Positions 36,771 through 49,004 of a stretch of DNA of 64,000 nucleotides are shown piece after piece; within the stretch, counting starts at the first letter, position 1, and the number at the start of each line of letters is the position of its first letter. Source of the DNA: Pegea sp. RAD2-039 (lineage: Eukaryota > Chordata > Thaliacea > Salpida > Salpidae); assembly GCA_034620365.1 (NCBI GenBank), contig JAQGEQ010000201.1, forward strand, positions 186,001 to 250,000. The letters are read 5' to 3'. The notes beneath the pieces were generated by a model. That model was not told where the DNA came from. It worked only from the letters and a program-made list of their open reading frames with translations, and did not search any database. Made by a program: the position numbers and the translations under genes.

Positions 36771-36984
36771 TCGACGTGTTTCCATTGACAATTGATTCTG
36801 AGTTTGCTGTGAAGCCGTTGCTAGGGAAGTCAAAAGGCTGTTGATTGAAAGAGAGTTCAGCTGAGATCCCTTTTAGTTCATCAATCTGTCGGAGTCCCGC
36901 ATAAATCTGGTCATCCGTCATCCCCGTGTTTCTCAATTCAGTTAGAAGATAGATCTGCTTGACAGTGAACTTTTGTGATGTCAT
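35833..36984 (-). CDS. HMBOX1: Homeobox-containing protein 1 (HMBOX1/HOT1-like), divergent homeodomain
   Basis: HNF1-class transcription factor; vertebrate HMBOX1/HOT1 also binds double-stranded telomeric repeats. Single exon, 383 aa (human 420). N-terminal dimerisation-like block FTVKQIYLLTELRNTGMTDD (residues 6-25); POU-specific-like domain about 160-230 with LDPEVRDLLKRDVQEVKKEI and QPYISTWLLNP; atypical homeodomain about 268-337 ending in QVSAWFMSRRHK. The recognition-helix position that is Asn51 in nearly all homeodomains is Ser here (WFMSRR, codon AGC), a change likely to alter base contact. The linker and C-terminal tail are Ser/Asn/Asp-rich and low complexity, and they hold most of the translated TGACGTCA words. 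Like PCSK7 it lacks introns and is more GC-rich than its surroundings. Confidence 0.9.
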   Translation of the reverse strand: MTSQKFTVKQIYLLTELRNTGMTDDQIYAGLRQIDELKGISAELSFNQQPFDFPSNGFTANSESIVNGNTSMTSLKAGIKRRRESMDSPHMTSSTFDTPTANDVSETYPYASMVYGRQDPYAKYENGGIMTSSPGHSIPLQNLTKSISVAELDELDPEVRDLLKRDVQEVKKEIQEFMSEYKITQSYIVKATDNRLSQPYISTWLLNPRSRNFRKIRILYDWYVRERRQVNILVATTTGSSFNSLVNNNNSLLLRRNLATTQADSYWPLACENFLEEYFQTDPTPNDVIKKSIATNCTDMIQTQLRSQGISARVEPISPNQVSAWFMSRRHKIPVMTSSTARSESVASSSSSNHDDVINNTLLLPQQPENDDKVKKNDDVTDV

Positions 36985-39900
36985 CGCTCCTACGTCATAA
37001 ATGAAAATAAAAATTTGCTGAATTCAAGCTGAAATAAAAAAAGACAGAATCGTCACTAACCTTGATTTATAATCTTTTATCTTTCTATTTATACTGAAAA
37101 AAGTTATTTTATTATAAAGAAAATCTTTTTGTAATATTTAGATATTGCAGAAATTGTTTACATCATTAAAAAAAAGTATTTTTACAATATTTTTTGTTTC
37201 TAATTTCTTGTGTAAACAATCTAGATAAAGTTTATTTGAAAAACAATTTTTTAAATTCATTAAATTTATACAAATTAAAATTCAAAAATGATAATTTATC
37301 AAACAGAAAAAGATAGATAAAAAAAGTTAAAAACTTTGAAAATTTGCTGAAATGATTTTTTAGTTGAGAAATTTGGTCAAGTTTAAAAGTTTGAAAATTC
37401 AAAGCAAACAAAAAAGTTGAAAAATAAAATCTCTTAGTTGAATACTGGTTAAGTGATAAAAATAAAATTTGCTGAATCAACAATTTAAATTGAGATTAAA
37501 GATAAATAATATCAGGAAGTATTTAATCAAAAAACATTTCAACAAATTTCTGAATGAGACGAATGATTGATAAATTGACTGAATATTATTTGAAAGCAGC
37601 TGGCAAAAAAGCTGGTAGAAAAAATTCCGAAAGTCATTAAATATTCATTGTTGAAGACTTCTAAGATGAAATTGTTTTGCAAATAAAAAAGTTTATGGTT
37701 CTATTGACGTCATTTATAAAATATAATCAGTAAATGAATGTTCTTGATAAAAAATTGCGCAAAAATAAAAGATAGTTGAAAAAAATACTTAAATTCTAAA
37801 AAAAAAGTAAAAAAGCTAATAAGATAATATTTCAGATAAAAAACTACAAATTTTTATACAAATAAAAAAATTTTAACAATTTTTAATGTAAATATTATCA
37901 CTAAAATCTAATTATATTTATTCATTAAAATTATTTACAACGAAAAACATCTGACCAAGCTTAAAAAATTTCTCAAAGTTTTCATTAAAATGCTTTTAAA
38001 ATGTCAAATGCAACCTTAAATATAGTTTGTTTGATAGATAGATATTTAAACAAATAATGATAAAAAATGCACAAATATATGTTGTTTATATTATATTAAA
38101 ATAAAACATATGTTTGAAAAAAAATTATTTAAAAATAAATGTTATCTATAAATATTTAGAGCTTTGATATATGCTAAAAAATAATAAAAAATATTTTTAA
38201 ATTTTTCAAAAATGAGAAACAAGAAAATCAAAGTAAATGTACAAAGAAAGTTAAACTTTTTTTATAAAGAATTAAAATAAACCTAATTTAAGAATAATTA
38301 ATATAATGGTAGTAACAATCATTAAAAAAAATAATAACTATTAAATAATCTAATATAATATTTAATAATACATTAAATAAGAATTTGCTGAGAAATTCCA
38401 AAAAAAATATAAATAATGTCAGATAAGCATCAAATACAAAAACATTTGATCAAAATTAAATCATTCTGATTATCAACAAATTATCTATTTTTAAATCTAA
38501 AATAAAATTTAAATGTCAACATAACAATTAAGATCAAAATGGAAAATAGAATTTTATACATTTGAATAATATTGATTGATTTTCAAAAATTTGACAAAAA
38601 TTTTGTCAGAACTATTTTTAAGACAGCATTTTTGAGAAAAAAACATTTTTGAAAATATGTTTATAAAAAAACTTCAGAACTTAATGATTATGTAAAAATT
38701 AAGAAAACTTTTGAGGTAAAACTAATAAAAAATATAAATATAATGAAACAAACAAAAAATAATAAATTTTATTTTCATCATTTAAAATACTTCAAATTGA
38801 AAATTAGATTTTAAAGCACAATCAATTTTTACAATACAAAAAAAGTAAAAAAAATAAATATTTAAAATATATTTTATAACTATTATACAATTATTAAAAA
38901 AGCTATTTTAGATATAAAATAAATATCGAGAAATATACAATAAAAATATAAAAATCAAAACCAAAAAAATGTAGAAATAAAATTTTTATTGATACATACC
39001 TTTATTATCTGAATTCTAGAAGATGTTAATAGAAAAATCCGATTTAAGTTAAAAAAGACGATAAAATACAAGATGGTTGGAACACATGATACGAAAAATG
39101 AGTTTTCTAGTTAAGAAGCAAATATTCTATTTAATTGATTGTCCGGCCTTAATATACTTAAACCAATTTGTTTCGGTATATTCTTGTCTTATGCAAATAT
39201 AAGTAATATACAATTTTTTAGATATAATCTTTGAATTTCTTCACGTGTTATTTATTGAGTATAATAAAAGTATTTTACTATAAAAGAGAATTGAAATGCA
39301 CATCGATAGTAATCAAAACAAAGAGATAGCGATCTTGAAAAAAACATATTTTTAGACGAGGCTTATACTATGATGTTTTGAGGTAGAATCTCATAACAAG
39401 TTTTAAAAAAATGTTCAACCTTATAAAAAGTGAAAATATTTTTGGCTTTTAGTGATCCATCATAGCTGTTTTTATAAAAAGGCATTGGTCGTGTGGGATA
39501 CTTTACTTTTTCAATAAAATTATTTATAGAAATATACTTTTAGCTGAAGTTGACAGTATTTACATTGTGAAAACATAAAATGAAAAAAAAAACTTTGATA
39601 ATTATTTAATAACATTTTTAAAATATTTGTTATATACTTTATAATAGTATCATTTTATCTTACGATAAAATTACAGTATTTGCAATGTAAGAAAATATAA
39701 ATAATACAAAATGTATTGTACTGTGAAGAGAATATATATTAAAGAGTTGTTACTTCATTTACGGGAATATAATCCTCATAAGATTCGAAATGAAATAACT
39801 TTGGAAAATATCAATGATAATTTAAAGTAGTTTTTTTAGTTTTTTTATTGTTTGAGTTTTATCTCATTTTTTAGTTGTATTAAACATTGATAATTTAATT

Positions 39901-42900
39901 TCAAAGAGTTTATATCTATTTATTTAAATAATTATTATTATTTTAGATATATATGTAACTTCCTGTTTGCAATTTAATTAGATTGCAATTTTTAGATACA
40001 ACATTTTTAAAATTCACTATGTACTTTAAAGGTATAACTTCGCATTGGATTAGAAGTTTATAAAATTGTAATTATCATTTTGCAAATTTGTTTCAAAACT
40101 AAATTTAGTTTAATGATATAAAAAAACAAATATAAACTAGAATTAAGTTTCAAAAGACCATTTACAAAAAGAGCATTATCAAAAAAAGTGAGTTCTCAAC
40201 ATTTTCGATTTAAATTCTATTGTAAGACTAGTTTTGTTGACTAGGATTTAAAAAAAGTCAAGGTGATTAATTAACGAAACTAGCTATCAAATTAGTTTTT
40301 CTTGTTTAGAATAAATATTTATATACGCAAGAGAATATATTATATAAAATAAAAATAGATTTTATCAAAAGTTTTGTATTTGATTAAGAATTTGAATTTG
40401 CAATGCTTAAACAATTACAAACTATTGTGACATTTGTTTGAATTATGTTATGCAACGTTACTTGTATTAAATACTACTCAGAAAATATTTAATTGATAAA
40501 AATAAGTTGAATCAAACTTTGAAAAATATTTATGAAATTGATAACAACAACAATCAAAATTGAAGTTTACTTATGTAAAACATTTTATTACAGAACTAGA
40601 ATTGAAGTTTAATTTAAATCTTTGTTTAATGTTTAATAATTTATTTAAAAATTCATTTTGATTTCAGTTTGATTTCAAATTTATTAAAATAACAAATAAT
40701 ATTTATTTTCAAAGTTTTTTAATTTTTGAAATTATTCCAATTTAAGTCACAATTTTCCGTTTTCTTTAAATCTTTCATCTTTAGTATTTTTCAAGATATT
40801 ATAATTTCAAATCTTGTGAAACTTTTTAGAAGTTTTCTTGGTCGACATTATTTTCACTTTCTTATAAAAACTTATCAGATATAATCTGAAGTAATTATCT
40901 CAAAGTTTATTAAAGAAAGTTTATCAAACTTAATTATAACTTATCTACAAATTATCAAAACTGTTGAAGTGGTTAATATTCATCAACAACCAGTAGCACT
41001 AGCAGAACATTTTACAAATTAGAAGATAAATTTAGTCTGAAGATATCTTCTGAAGTGAATTTTTTTGAAGACTCGAATCAAAGTGTTGGTTTTTAAACTT
41101 CTTGTCCCAGATAAGAACAAGTTTTTCAGAAAACTCACTTTTTCATTTGATGATCACACAAAGAGTCAAGATGCGATTTAATGAGACCGTATCTGATGTA
41201 GATTTTTATTTATTTATTGTGTTTAGTGGAATATTCCAATGAAAATTTATAGTAACTGAAACAAGCAATCTCCTGATGAATCTTCGGGACACTCTCTTTG
41301 AAAATGGAGCAGTTGCATCAACTTCCTAATGTCTTCTACTATTTTATTAAAATCAAATCGCTTTTTATTTACTTAATTATTTATATCATTAGCTTTCAAC
41401 TGAATATGGATTTCATCAATTGCTTCAATAAATAAATAATCTTAAAATAAATTTCAATTTTTTTGTTGAAATTTGACAAAATTCATTTTCAGCTTTTTAA
41501 AATTTTACCTAAAAATTATTTTCAACAGATATTCTACTCAATAATGATATATTGTAGATCATTTACTTAAGTTTTTATATCTTATTTCATTTTTGTAAAT
41601 TTTCTTTTTTGAGCTTTTAACAAAAGTTTTTTCTTTTTAAAATGTTTCCAATTTTTTTCAAGTGATTGATCAGATTTTAAAAATCGGAAACACGATCTGA
41701 AATTTTAAGGATCCGAATTCATAGAAGAAGTCAGATAGTAGTCATCTTTAAAAGAAAAGATAAAAAATAACAAAAACAAATTGAAATAAATCAGATAGTT
41801 TATTCTCAGATAGTTTAGATGTTTAAAAGAAACTTTAAGAAAGCCTTGATAGCTAGATTTTTACTTATTTAAATTAACAAGTATTCCAACTGAACTTATT
41901 TATATTTTCTTCTAAATCAAAAAACTTTCTATTTTATCAATTAAATGGTTAAACAAGCTTTCAGATTCCAATTTCATGCTTTAGATTCCCCCAAAATTAG
42001 AAAATATAATTCAGAAATAAGTTCTTTGTTCTAAATATCAGTAAGTTAGACAAAATTTCGGAAAACGTTTTATCAAATTTAAACTACAAACATTTTTCTT
42101 TTATATTTGATTTTTGTGATTTTTTTCTTTTTAAATATTTTACGTAAAATTCAATTCGAAACAGAAATTTTTCAACTCAAATTGTTGTTTTAAGTTTCGA
42201 ACCTCATTTCCTCTTCAATATCTCTAAAAATATACTTTTCTTGAAACTATTCTTGTAGGTAGAAAGCTGCAAACATTTTTTTGGTATTTATTATTTTTAA
42301 TTATATTTATCAGATATCACACAACTTTTATTTCTTGTTATTTTGTAAGTCGAAAAGTTTTTACAAGTCAAGGTTCTAGAGGCAAGCGAGTTCTCAGCAG
42401 CTTCGACCACCAATCACAATTCCTTTCTAAGTGAAGTTTTCAGTTGGTTTGTTGGTTTAAACTTTTATAAATCAGTTTAATCACTTCTGACTCTATGTGA
42501 GCTTCCAACCTGGCTTTAGTCCCAACAATTTTTATTTATTTTCCTCAAACCTAAACCTTTTATCGACTCTCTATACAAACAGAAGAGTCTTCAGCACCAT
42601 GTAATTGATGATTAGTTATCGAATTGTTACTCGTGGAGTTTTTACAAGTCAAGACGGTAAACAATTACTTTTTTGAGACTCAAACCAGGGTGCTTGGTTT
42701 AAAAACTACTTCAAGTTCTTTAAGTTCTTGTTGAGATGATAGATAAATCTTACAAACAATTTTAATAGAAATACAAATCACACATTTTATTCGATTTTTT
42801 TTTTCAAAACTAAATTGAATTTTTCTGAACAAGATACAAAATGAAAATTGTTGACTTTTTGGTTTAAATCTCAAATTTTATTGAAATTACGAAATTTCAC

Positions 42901-43523
42901 TTTCAAAGTGTTGAATGTTGAATGTCAAAAATCTATAATTTCATTTTCTTCTTTTTAGAAGTGAAGTCGTATAAGTTGCTAATTGAGCTCATTTCCCGAA
43001 TTATTTGTTCCGTCACCAGTTCCTTTTTGTCTTGTACTTTTATGGCGTTTTCAATTTTTGCTTCTGGATTATTCATTTTCTGAAACTAACTATAAAACTT
43101 CAAAAAGTTTAAAATTTCTAAAAATAAAATTTTTATCAAATAAATAAATATAAAAAGTATACTGAATATTGAAATATCATTTAATAAACCAAAAGAACAA
43201 TTCCAACATTAGCAAATACATAAATATTTCACTTTGATACTTCTTAATTTCGGAAAACTTTCAAGTTAAGAAACTATTAAAAATGTTTTACTAAAATCTA
43301 GTTTTAAGAAACTCTTATTTTTTTCAAACAAAAACTATTCTTAAATCAAAAATAATATTTTTAAGATCATATTACTGATCTTTAAAAAAAAGTCAAATTT
43401 ACAAAACTGTTTAATAAAAAAATTATTTTGAAGTGAAACAAATAAAAAAATTATTTGCAATAAAAAATTGAAATTTGAACTTTAGTAAACGAAAATAAAA
43501 CTTTCTGCAAAAACCGGATCAAA
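36985..43523. other. 6.5 kb AT-rich gene desert
   Basis: Long A/T runs, no conserved protein blocks on either strand, and only one TGACGTCA (37705). Short ORFs such as 37232-37483 and 42680-42874 on the minus strand have the Phe/Lys/Leu composition expected from chance. SINE-like word groups appear at 42350-42411 and 42637-42660. Confidence 0.6.
42345..42415. repeat. Dispersed SINE-like fragment pair
   Basis: On the plus strand, cgaaaagtttttacaagtca at about 42354 matches words at 42637 and, on the minus strand, 55480. On the minus strand, gtggtcgaagctgctgag at about 42411 matches words at 16690 and 48690. The latter resembles the D-arm to anticodon stretch of tRNA-Leu/Ser. Confidence 0.45.
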
Positions 43524-43950
43524 TGACGTCATCAAACAACAACGTCATCATCACGTCAAACTGTTGATTAAAAAAATTAAATTGAAGAAATTTACTTCTA
43601 GATTAGAAATATCTTTTATAGTAATAAAAAAAGTTGTTTTTTATTTGTAAATATACTTGATAAATTTGTTATTAAAAAACAAAAATATTTATTTTATTAG
43701 TTTTTATACTTTATTTTTTTCTTTAAATATTTTATTTAAACCAAATTAAATTTTGTTTTTGAAATTTTAATTTTTTTTTTAATTTCATAAGAATATGTCT
43801 TTTCTCGTGAATAATTTTCATAAATTGCCAAAAAAAGCAGTTGTTGAAGCGGTGATGACGTCATCAGCGACTGCTTTTGCTTCACAACAATCTTTTAACA
43901 ACACTCTAGCTCAGCTGGTGACGTCATTCCATTTTTGTTTGATGACGTCA
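43524..43950. promoter_or_regulatory. TGACGTCA cluster around a small ORF
   Basis: Copies start at 43524, 43856, 43919 and 43943, an abrupt return of the palindrome after 6 kb with almost none. Confidence 0.7.
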
Positions 43951-43983
43951 TTAATCGTATCAAAATTTATTGACTTTCAATAA
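43795..43983 (+). CDS. Small ORF rich in TGACGTCA, unknown
   Basis: 62 codons starting MSFLVNNFHKLPKKAVVEAV. Because the palindrome tracks genes elsewhere in the window, its density here (three copies in the ORF) makes a real short gene or a first exon plausible. The second half could instead be an intron: a GTGACG donor at 43918 follows the residues NTLAQL, and the palindrome would then sit at the 5' splice site as in other genes. No family is recognised. Confidence 0.35.
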   Translation: MSFLVNNFHKLPKKAVVEAVMTSSATAFASQQSFNNTLAQLVTSFHFCLMTSLIVSKFIDFQ

Positions 43984-44599
43984 AGTCGAAATGGACTACT
44001 ATTAGACGCACTCAAGCAGAACAATCCTTCTATGATGTCATATAGAAGAGCTTCTGCAATAGAAGAATTTTTTAACTTCTTCTAATTGATTCTACTTGAG
44101 TTGGTTTAGTTAGATGTCAGGGTTAAAAAACATTTTAGTGAAAATTTAGGAAAATTGTAGCTAAGAAAAAATTAGAGAAAATGTTGAAGCCATGTCAGTG
44201 GTCTATAGACACAAGTAGTCCTTCGGTTGCCGGAGAGTGATAGAACTTATGAGGTAAATTTGTTGTTTTTGTACGAATACTATGATGACTAAAACATATG
44301 AAGAAACTGAGACGATGTCTTTTTTATATAGTTTATGTGAAAAAGCAAAATAACAACTTTACTTGAAATCGACTGAAAAGTAATTGTTAAAAGGCTTTTG
44401 GTGCACTTTAGTGAGGCTGGTCAAAAACACCAACTGAATAAAGAGGTGACATCATCAAAGACTTTCATAAATGGAATGAAAAGCACAAAACTTTGACACT
44501 AAGCGGTAAGACTTTGTAATCAAATCTTTGAAAGTAGCTCATCAATTGATGATAAAGAGAAAGGGTAAACTTTGAAATAAGAATGAAGAAGTACAGTTG

Positions 44600-46350
44600 G
44601 TGTCAGCGACAATTAATTTGTTTGTTTTGAATGTGAAAGTACCAGACCTCATAAATTTATTAATTTTGGTAGTAAATAAAGTGCATGTTATAAATGTAGA
44701 TCAAGGAATATTTGTAGTCGAGTTTGTGATCTTTAGAAAAATACTAAGAAAAAAGTCATAAGAAAAAAGAGAAAACGGCAGTAATTAATCAAGTCCCCGA
44801 AACTCTAATCTCTTCTTAACTTTCTTAGAAATGCTTGGAGTTTTTAGCTTCATAAAGCTTGAATTCGATTTCAGACTGAAATGTCTCACTCATCTAGTGT
44901 ATATAAAATGATCACTTTGTTATAGTTAAATTTGAAGCGTTAAACAACTAGCATAAGAATTGAAACTACTTGTCAAGTTGAACTTTGCGTAGATAGTCTA
45001 ATAAGAAAAGATCAGGTAGATATTTCTGATAAGAAATTTGACAAAAATCCTACAAGAAGACTTAAAGGATAAATGTGCAATGGCTAATATCATCACTTCT
45101 TTGTTGCCTGCAAGCTTAAAAGACCAGTAGCCACTAAATCCAGACGATATAGCGGGAAAGACCGGGTGTGTATATCCTAGAGAAAGTAAATAAATAAAAG
45201 AAAGAAAGCCGGTATAGAAAGCTTAGCAATAATCGATAGAGACCTTTAAGTAAATAAACAAAATTGTAGAAGAATTGGCCATTGACTATCATCAAACTAC
45301 AAACAGAAGAAGAAGATTACAGAAGAAGATTATTGATTAGACATATCGTAACTGAACTGATTAAATATAATTTGTTTGCTTTTTATAACTTACAACGAAC
45401 TTTTCACCAAATAACCATACCCGATAGAGACAAGAAGTTTACGGCTGAAATTAAACTACTAGAATTTTGTGCAATTTTATTTGAAGTTACAAATAGAGGA
45501 TCCAATATTGCAAATATATTGATGAAAATATTGAAAGGAATCTGTTTGAAATGTAAAGGTGTGTTTTGACAATCTTATGGTTGAAGGCAACTTAATAAAT
45601 AAAGTATATTTGCATTATAAGGATTCTGAAGTCTATGGGAGATAGAAAAATAATTGTTTTCCAGGTTATTGTGATGGAAGAAATCAAGTTGAACTTGATT
45701 AGGAGTGTTTGAAACCTCTGATGAAAACCAACAAATGTTGTTGCAGATAATAGAGAGTTTTTTGCGTATTACTAAAGATAGATTTTTAATTATAATAAAT
45801 TTAAATGATTAAAAAGTTCCAGCTCCTTATGAAAGAAAAAAAGGTTCAAGATCTTAACTAAGAAGGACATCAGTAAGTCATTGATGAAGCTTTACCATTC
45901 ACGATGAAATGTGATGCAAGTGATGTAGCAACTCTTCTCATCCAACAATGACATCTAGTGGCTTTTATATATAGAGCGTTTCAAGGATTTCAGTTGTTAC
46001 CCTCAGTGGAAAAGAAAGCTGCTGCCATTAATAAATAGCCTCAAAATTGGAACTGTTTGCAACATCACTTCTTCCTGGTGATGAGTTAACGGATGAAACT
46101 GGAATCTTTTTTGTATGCTATTCGGGATAGAGCAGGAGATGGAAATGAGAGACCGGATATACTATTGAGAGCCTGTGATGGAGTCATATCGGACTACACG
46201 ATTTGACATCGGATTTGAGTATAAAAATGTTTTACTAAACTTAGGGTTACCTGCGGTCATCTATATATAGCATTATGTTAGAACTAAGAACCTTTCATAC
46301 TTTCTTGTTGATGTTTGAAAGTGTTATAGTGAGTTTGAGGTCTACTCGGA
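44600..46350 (+). mobile_element. Degenerate Ty3/Gypsy-like LTR retrotransposon relic
   Basis: In order on the plus strand: a decayed pair of CCHC-like knuckles near 44625-44740 (CFECESTRPHK ... CYKCRSRNICSRVC); a pol N-terminal block near 45125-45165 (KSRRYSGKDR); a reverse-transcriptase piece at 45282-45569 with LQRTFHQITIPDRDKKFTA; an RNase H block near 45900-46020 (KCDASDVATLL, later VEKKAAAIN); and a tail block near 46130-46175 (ERPDILLRA). This is the domain order of Ty3/Gypsy pol. Stops and frameshifts break every section, and I found no integrase and no LTRs, so it is an old inactive copy. Confidence 0.7.
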
Positions 46351-47475
46351 AGTTTCCTCAAATTTTTACACAATAAATGATGATACTCTCATCAAGGCTA
46401 CACAACCCATGAAAAGATCAACTGTTGGCTTCAAGGGTCAACAAGTAGAACTAAAATGTAGTTACTTGTGCACTATTAATGAGTTTTGGGACTTCTTTTT
46501 TATTTTCCTTTTAATTGTTAATTCGAACACGGTAATTAATTTACTTTTTTTATTCCATTTTTTTCAAGGTAAAGCTATTAATAAATTTAAAAGCCCTGAT
46601 GCAAAGTTACTAACTTTTCAGGCACTAATGCTATTTATAAGTTTCAATAAAGGTACAGCAATTTGGAGCTGTTGTTCGAGTTTGGCTTTTTTTATATTTG
46701 GCTTTTTCATATTAATCATCAATTTAAAGAAAACTTTCAGTTTTTTAAAAAGATTTTATTCATTTATTTCAATATTATTTTAAGTAGCTGTTAGAGAGAA
46801 ATCTGATTAAGTTGTATTTTTTAATGCAACTTAATATTTATTACAACTTTTTTAAATTTGTATGATATTAATTTCTTCAGTTACATTTAATGTTAATCAA
46901 AGTATATTTTTTCTCATACAAGGTAAATTATTATTGTATATCTGATTAAATTTATCTTTTTAAAATTAGAATGTTTTATTTCAATTGAAATGTTAAACAT
47001 TTGTTTTTAATTTTTCAATTACTTTTTTCAACTTTATATTGTAAAAGTATCTATCATCATCTAGATTTGTTTTAAGAATTTACTTTTATAGTTTTTTGAT
47101 TAATTTCTTTCAAATTTGATTTTAGTTTTATTTTGTAAAAAAATTATCTTTTAATCAATTTTTTAGTTTTTTATGAAATCTTTTTCAAAAATATGAACAT
47201 TTCAATTGCAAAAATTTTTTCCTTTTCAAGCTTTATTTAAAGATGTTATTATTAATTATATATCATATTTATTATTTTTATTTACTTTATATTTTTAGTT
47301 CTCTGTTTTTAATTTTTAAAATATTTTAAAATATAATTTTACTTTAGCTGTATACAAAATTCAAACAAAATTATTTTTAATGATTTAAGTTTAACATTTT
47401 AAATTAAGTTTTAGAATCAGAAATAATTTTAAAACTTTTTTCTCAGCAAAAAGAAATTAAAAAAATTGTTGAAAA
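46351..47475. other. AT-rich region upstream of SDE2
   Basis: Contains a 124-codon plus-strand ORF at 46409-46783 of Phe/Leu/Ile-rich composition with no recognisable domain; it may be retroelement debris. The remainder is AT-rich and should include the SDE2 promoter. Confidence 0.45.
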
Positions 47476-49004
47476 ATGTTTTCTATACCAGGCAAGGGAA
47501 TTGTAAATATCCCTTCGCAATTCTGCTCAACACTTGCTGAAGCTAAAACTTATTTGTATAATCAATATGAAGTCAACAAGGAAAGAAGTTTTTTGAAGTA
47601 TAAAGGTCTTCTGATAACTGATGAAGATGCAATGCTGTCACCTTGTGGTTATTATGAAGTATGTCTTCGTCTCATGGGAGGAAAAGGAGGTTTCGGATCG
47701 ATGTTAAGAGCAATGGGCTCTCAAATTGAGAAAACTACAAATATGTAAGCTCATATTTTTATTCTTACTTTCAGTTGTTAATTAATTTCATATTTTTAGT
47801 GAATCTTGTAGAGATTTAAATGGTAGAAGAATTAGGGACGTAAATAATGAGAAAAAGGTTGTTGAGATGATGAAGAATAAAAAAGAAAATGAAAAAGAGA
47901 AAGAAAAACAAAAGTTAGTAGTAAATAATTTTGATAAGTTTGATTTAAAATTCACTTTTACTTTTAGAATTGCTAAATTGGAGAAGCAATTAGAAAAACC
48001 AAAACATTTTTTTAAAGATAAAGGATATGACAAAGAAATGGAAAATATTTACAAAAATGTAGAAGACTCAGTTCAAAAAGGTTTTGAAGCTTTGAAAAGA
48101 AAACAACAGGAACAAAAGTAAAATTTCTGAATTTTGAAATTCTAGACTTTCATAATTTCTAGATTTAAATCTAGATTTCATCTTAATCTAGATACTTTCC
48201 TTTTAAAACCTTTAAGCAGATCTGCTGTGAATTATTTGAAAAAAGGGTTAATCAAGATTGTGAATTTCATTTGGGATATAAGATATGTTTAAAAACCAGT
48301 TTGGGTGATTTTGCACTTTTATTTGTATAAACTTTTCTAATAATGCCTGGTGTAAAGCTTCAAATGGATTCGCCTTTTTCGAGCAATTTAGCAAATACTT
48401 CTCAGCTAGCACAACCAAGCTAAGAATAATTTTCATGCAAATAAACCTTTGTGCTTAAGGTGCTGAGGACTCACCTGTTTCTACCATCTACTTTGAAACA
48501 TCAGATCAAATTTAACTTTTTTTATATTGCTGAAGTTTAATTTTCGTATTAAATAGTTGTATTAGTGTGGTAGGCAAAAAAAGATTGATTTATAATCTAA
48601 CAGCTCTATCCAAACCTATATCCAGCACAAAACTATCATAAAATTGTCATAAAACTTCACTGCTAATAAAACCAAGACAATTTAGTGGTTCAAAGTACTG
48701 AGAACTCACCTGCCACAAATAAAAGCAGGGAAATGTTGATGGTTTAACAAATTAACTCCTAAACTTAAATTTTTTTAGAGATCAATCTGCAGCTAAGAAG
48801 ATGAAAGTCTTTACTTGGATGTTGGATGAATCTAGTGGTAGTTCCTCATCTTCAGAAGATGAAAAAGAAGAGAAAATAGAAGATGAAAAAGAAAAAGAAG
48901 AGAAAATAGAAGATGAAAAAGAAGAGAAAATAGAAGATGAAAAAGAAGAGAAAATAGAAGATGAAAAAGAAGAGAAAATAGAAGATGAAAAAGATAAAAA
49001 ATGA
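47476..49004 (+). CDS. SDE2: Replication stress response regulator SDE2
   Basis: Ubiquitin-fold precursor whose UBL is cut off after a diglycine; the C-terminal part works in splicing and in the PCNA-linked replication stress response. Four exons: 47476-47744, 47800-47913, 47968-48117, 48779-49004; 759 nt, 252 aa (human about 451, so short). The UBL occupies residues 1-67, with the cleavage motif GGKGGFGSMLRAMGSQIEKT, followed by ESCRDLNGRRIRDVN, a Lys/Glu-rich coiled region, and an EDSVQKGFEALKR block. Exon 4 supplies the KVFTWMLDESSGSSSSSEDE segment that parallels the human CFWLGME...SESSDDD, then a repetitive acidic tail. The C-terminal SAP-like domain of the human protein is absent. Intron 3 (661 nt) holds two SINE-like fragments. 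Confidence 0.92.
48452..48714 (+). repeat. Two SINE-like fragments in SDE2 intron 3
   Basis: At 48452-48477 (ttaaggtgctgaggactcac) and 48681-48714 (tagtggttcaaagtactgag, followed by aactcacctgcc). They match each other, 16683-16713 and the reverse complement of 42385-42411, and resemble tRNA-Leu/Ser (AGTGGTTAAGGCGCTGGACTC-like). Confidence 0.45.
48856..48999 (+). repeat. 24-bp coding repeat at the SDE2 C-terminus
   Basis: About five to six copies of gaagatgaaaaagaagagaa plus aata, encoding EDEKEEKI repeats; the second copy carries a 6-bp insertion (KE). Near-identity at the DNA level suggests recent expansion. Confidence 0.9.

Noticed and set aside
28981..36984. Bacterial contamination or horizontal transfer of the intronless CpG-rich genes
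   Set aside because: PCSK7, HMBOX1 and RABGGTA are clear metazoan orthologues with animal-specific domain order, and the same palindrome occurs in neighbouring intron-containing genes.
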